Positions 62,081 to 64,000 of a stretch of 64,000 nucleotides of DNA are shown in pieces; within the stretch, counting starts at the first letter, position 1; each line of letters opens with the position of its first letter. Source of the DNA: Bacillota bacterium. Lineage in GTDB: Bacteria; Bacillota; Clostridia; Lachnospirales; Lachnospiraceae. A model generated the notes under the pieces. That model saw only the letters and a list, made by a program, of their open reading frames with translations. It was not told the origin of the DNA and did not search any database. The stretch spans positions 364,501 through 428,500 of the forward strand of contig JAEWAK010000037.1 in the NCBI GenBank assembly GCA_023391695.1. Direction: 5' to 3'. A program made the translations under genes and the position numbers.

Positions 62081-62305
62081 AAATCCTCCTTTTAAAATTT
62101 TTAATGTATTTTAGTAAACTCATTGCCCCTTGCAACAGAATTTCTAATTTCGATTAGATACATTTTAAAATAGAATTTGAAACAGTATATATGTTATGCG
62201 TTTAACTAGATCATATATTATTTTTTCTCGCCTTAATTATCTATTATTACATCTTTTTGTTTAACATTTATATTTTATTTGTATATTATGTTTAACATAA
62301 CATAT

Positions 62306-62357
62306 GTTAACCGTTTAACTTAACAATAGTATAATATATAATATAAAATTTTGTCAA
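62306..62357 (-). promoter_or_regulatory. Promoter and operator of the starch/cyclodextrin operon
   Basis: Minus strand: TTGACA (62357-62352), 18-bp spacer, TATACT (62333-62328), then GTTAAACGGTTAAC (62319-62306) just past the start site, a LacI-type palindrome with central CG. About 225 bp of AT-rich leader follow before the lipoprotein ATG. Confidence 0.75.
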
Positions 62358-62673
62358 GAACAATTATGTATTTCTACTAATAATTTTAGAATCGGGTTTA
62401 TGTTTTTAGTTATCTTTTAATGAAATGAAAGAATCAACCAACAGAATACATGCTGGCTACCTTTAAATTTTTTTAAATATACCGCCCTTTCTCCTTATAA
62501 TGAAACAGGGCTCAAGGGTGGTATACAGGACAAACGTGCAAAGGAAATTATACAAAAAAAGACCAGCTTCCGGGTGTAGTTGTCCCGGGTGGTCGTGAAA
62601 CAATTAATTGAATTAACAGCTGTGATGATATATAATGAATGACAAAATTAATTGATTGTAATAATAAGCATAT

Positions 62674-62771
62674 GGTATAATGTCGGCAGACATTATACCG
62701 GCGCCGAACAAAGTGAGTTCACATTCTGGCACGAAGTGCCAATACCATGAGAGCTTGCGAACACGGTATAT
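62674..62771. repeat. Diverged, inverted copy of the 93-bp palindromic element
   Basis: TATAATGTCGGCAGACATTATA, GCGCCGAACAAAGTGAGT, GGCACGAAGTGCC, GAGAGCTTGCG match the complement of the 25.5-kb copies. GGTACGAAGTACC there is GGCACGAAGTGCC here, keeping the stem. The rest of 62358-62843 has one hairpin (ATACCGCCCTT/AAGGGTGGTAT, 62478-62523). Confidence 0.85.
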
Positions 62772-62843
62772 TAGTTACGGACACATTTTTGCAGTTGTCG
62801 AAGCGGACAGGTTAAAAAAATAACTATGGACAAGGAGTATTCT

Positions 62844-63491
62844 ATGAAAAGGTTAAAAATAACGGATATTTTAATCGGTTTGGTATTTACATTATTATTT
62901 ATTTCCATCGGCGTGATTGCAGCCGTTAATTTCAGGTTTATTTATTATTTTGATATATCCCATTTAAAAATTGCGGAAACTTCCGGTCTTGATAAACAGG
63001 TCATTGTTGATAATTACAATGCCCTCATTGATTATAATTCACCCTTTTTTAAAGGAGAGCTTAAGTTTCCGACTCTGCCTTCCTCTCCTTCCGGATTGCA
63101 GCATTTTTCTGAAGTAAAAAATATTTTTATTTCTTTTTATTATATCGGACTCCTTTCCCTGATCGCTGCCCTGATTATTATAATCTATAAGGAAAGAAAA
63201 AGGGACCGGAGCTACCTGCTCGTTTCCTCGGTTACGGTGTTGGTTATACCGGCAATCGCAGCCCTTGGATGTGCCGTTAATTTTGATGCCGTATTTGTCA
63301 TATTCCATAAAATCTTCTTCCGTAATGATTACTGGTTATTTGACCCCATTACCGATCCGGTCATAACGATTCTGCCCGATACTTTTTTCCTCCATGCCCT
63401 GATTGTCATCATCGCTTTTGTTGTATTGGGCAGCCTTATTTTATATTTGTTTTCACGCAGGGGTAAGCTCCGCCGCTCATCCGGTATATAA
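62844..63491 (+). CDS. DUF1461 / TIGR01906 integral membrane protein
   Basis: 215 residues from ATG 62844, with AAGGAG 6 bases upstream (an ATG 18 bases earlier has none). Four membrane helices: about 7-28, 95-115, 128-150 and 185-207. Family motifs include YNALIDYNSPF, HFSEVKNIF and FHKIFFRNDYWLFDPITDPV ahead of LPDTFF. Function unknown; widespread in clostridia and lactobacilli. Single gene. Confidence 0.85.
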   Translation: MKRLKITDILIGLVFTLLFISIGVIAAVNFRFIYYFDISHLKIAETSGLDKQVIVDNYNALIDYNSPFFKGELKFPTLPSSPSGLQHFSEVKNIFISFYYIGLLSLIAALIIIIYKERKRDRSYLLVSSVTVLVIPAIAALGCAVNFDAVFVIFHKIFFRNDYWLFDPITDPVITILPDTFFLHALIVIIAFVVLGSLILYLFSRRGKLRRSSGI

Positions 63492-63494
63492 TAT

Positions 63495-63593
63495 AGGCAG
63501 TAATTAACAGTGAATTACCCACCACTTAATCTACGATTTGAAGTGGAGGCTTCTGTGAAGTAGCTGTATTTAAGTTTCCACCTCGCTGCTGAG
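63495..63593 (-). other. Probable right end of an IS200/IS605-group element, with omega-RNA region
   Basis: Directly after the tnpB stop the minus strand reads GCTCAGCAGCGAGGTGGAAA and then the hairpin CCACTTCAAATCGTAGATTAAGTGG region (about 63520-63547), closing near GTGGGTAATTCAC. Subterminal hairpins and the scaffold of the guide RNA lie at this place in TnpB elements. The exact boundary is not determined. Confidence 0.5.
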
Positions 63594-64000
63594 CTAGGCA
63601 ACCCTTAACTTCACTGGGTTGTCCACACAACCCTTATCCCTCGCCGATGTTATCAGTCTGGGAATACATGTTTGAATCTCTTTTGTTGCAAGGTATCTTC
63701 TTAAGATATTTAGGCTCCCATTGATGTCCGCATTTATTGTTAGCCCTGCCTCGGAAAGGAACTGTCCCCGTTTGATTCGCCGGTTCTTATTATAGTACTC
63801 TCTGCTGACGGGCTCCATATCAAGGGCGGAGCATCCACTGGTGTATGCTTCGCTGACTGTTATAACTTTCATTCCAAGCAGTTTTGCTTTATAGGTAACC
63901 ATATCCTTCAGCATACGAACCGGCAGCTGCACAAACAGCTTGTTGTAATCCATGGACTGCTTGATCTCCTTCAGATCTCCGATTACGATTGTACTGCAGC
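63594..64000 (-). CDS. tnpB: TnpB RNA-guided endonuclease, C-terminal part, cut by window edge
   Basis: About 134 residues remain, entering from the right edge as STIVIGDLKEIKQSMDYNKL. LPVRMLKDMVTYKAKLLGMK, VITVSEAYTSGCSALDMEPV and INADINGSLNILRRYL match the C-terminal RuvC parts of IS605/IS607-group TnpB, including the last catalytic Asp in NADINGS. Only one Cys of the usual zinc finger is present; the SREYYNKNRRIKRGQFLSEA stretch replaces the CxxC pairs, as in a known zinc-free subgroup. The end is intact. The N-terminus and any tnpA lie beyond 64000. Confidence 0.85.
   Translation of the reverse strand, partial: CSTIVIGDLKEIKQSMDYNKLFVQLPVRMLKDMVTYKAKLLGMKVITVSEAYTSGCSALDMEPVSREYYNKNRRIKRGQFLSEAGLTINADINGSLNILRRYLATKEIQTCIPRLITSARDKGCVDNPVKLRVA

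Overview
The window is 64 kb of chromosome from a low-GC, spore-forming Firmicute, most likely a plant-polysaccharide-degrading Lachnospiraceae (Anaerocolumna / Lachnoclostridium type). This is inferred from an alpha/beta-type spore protein, AddAB, a Clostridia-style 6S RNA, a ZTP riboswitch on purH, many TTG and GTG starts behind strong AGGAGG sites, and CAZyme-linked ABC importers. No rRNA, tRNA or CRISPR array was seen.

Layout. 1-6.4 kb: a two-component system (response regulator cut by the left edge) divergent from an ABC exporter whose permease is broken, followed by an AT-rich zone of truncated or orphan small genes and a small HTH regulator with divergent operators. 6.7-14 kb: a SUMF1-type lipoprotein with the remnant of a paralogue, a small GH11 xylanase, xylB, xylA and divergent ROK repressor xylR, which together link xylan hydrolysis to xylose catabolism. 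14-25 kb: a lipid kinase, a spore protein, a chemoreceptor and addB-addA.

25.8-38.9 kb: an unusual catabolic locus. SDR dehydrogenase, four-carbon acid sugar kinase, thiolase, beta-keto acid cleavage enzyme, TIM-barrel isomerase, solute-binding lipoprotein and RraA-like protein lie in one minus-strand run. A LacI regulator and a DUF296 protein (plus strand) separate them from two ABC permeases and an AraC regulator. GTAAWCGWTTAC-type operators recur before most transcription units. No named pathway fits the full set; oxidative degradation of a 2-deoxy or four-carbon sugar acid is the working guess.

39.4-53.1 kb: FMN-bind-like protein, DegV, NAD synthetase, 6S RNA, a second two-component system, an Ig-like secreted protein, flotillin/NfeD, cold-shock protein and purH with its ZTP riboswitch. 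53.1-62.4 kb: a starch/cyclodextrin operon (LacI, secreted CGTase-like amylase with CBM20, intracellular GH13_20 enzyme, LplBC-type permeases, binding protein) with its promoter and operator, plus an unidentified structured RNA. 62.8-64 kb: a DUF1461 membrane protein and the C-terminal end of a TnpB gene running off the window.

The intergenic DNA is crowded with several distinct families of palindromic repeats. Two of them are especially notable: a roughly 75-bp two-hairpin element abutting start codons and supplying the ribosome binding site, and a 93-bp element present as a tandem pair plus a diverged copy 37 kb away that keeps its stems by paired base changes.
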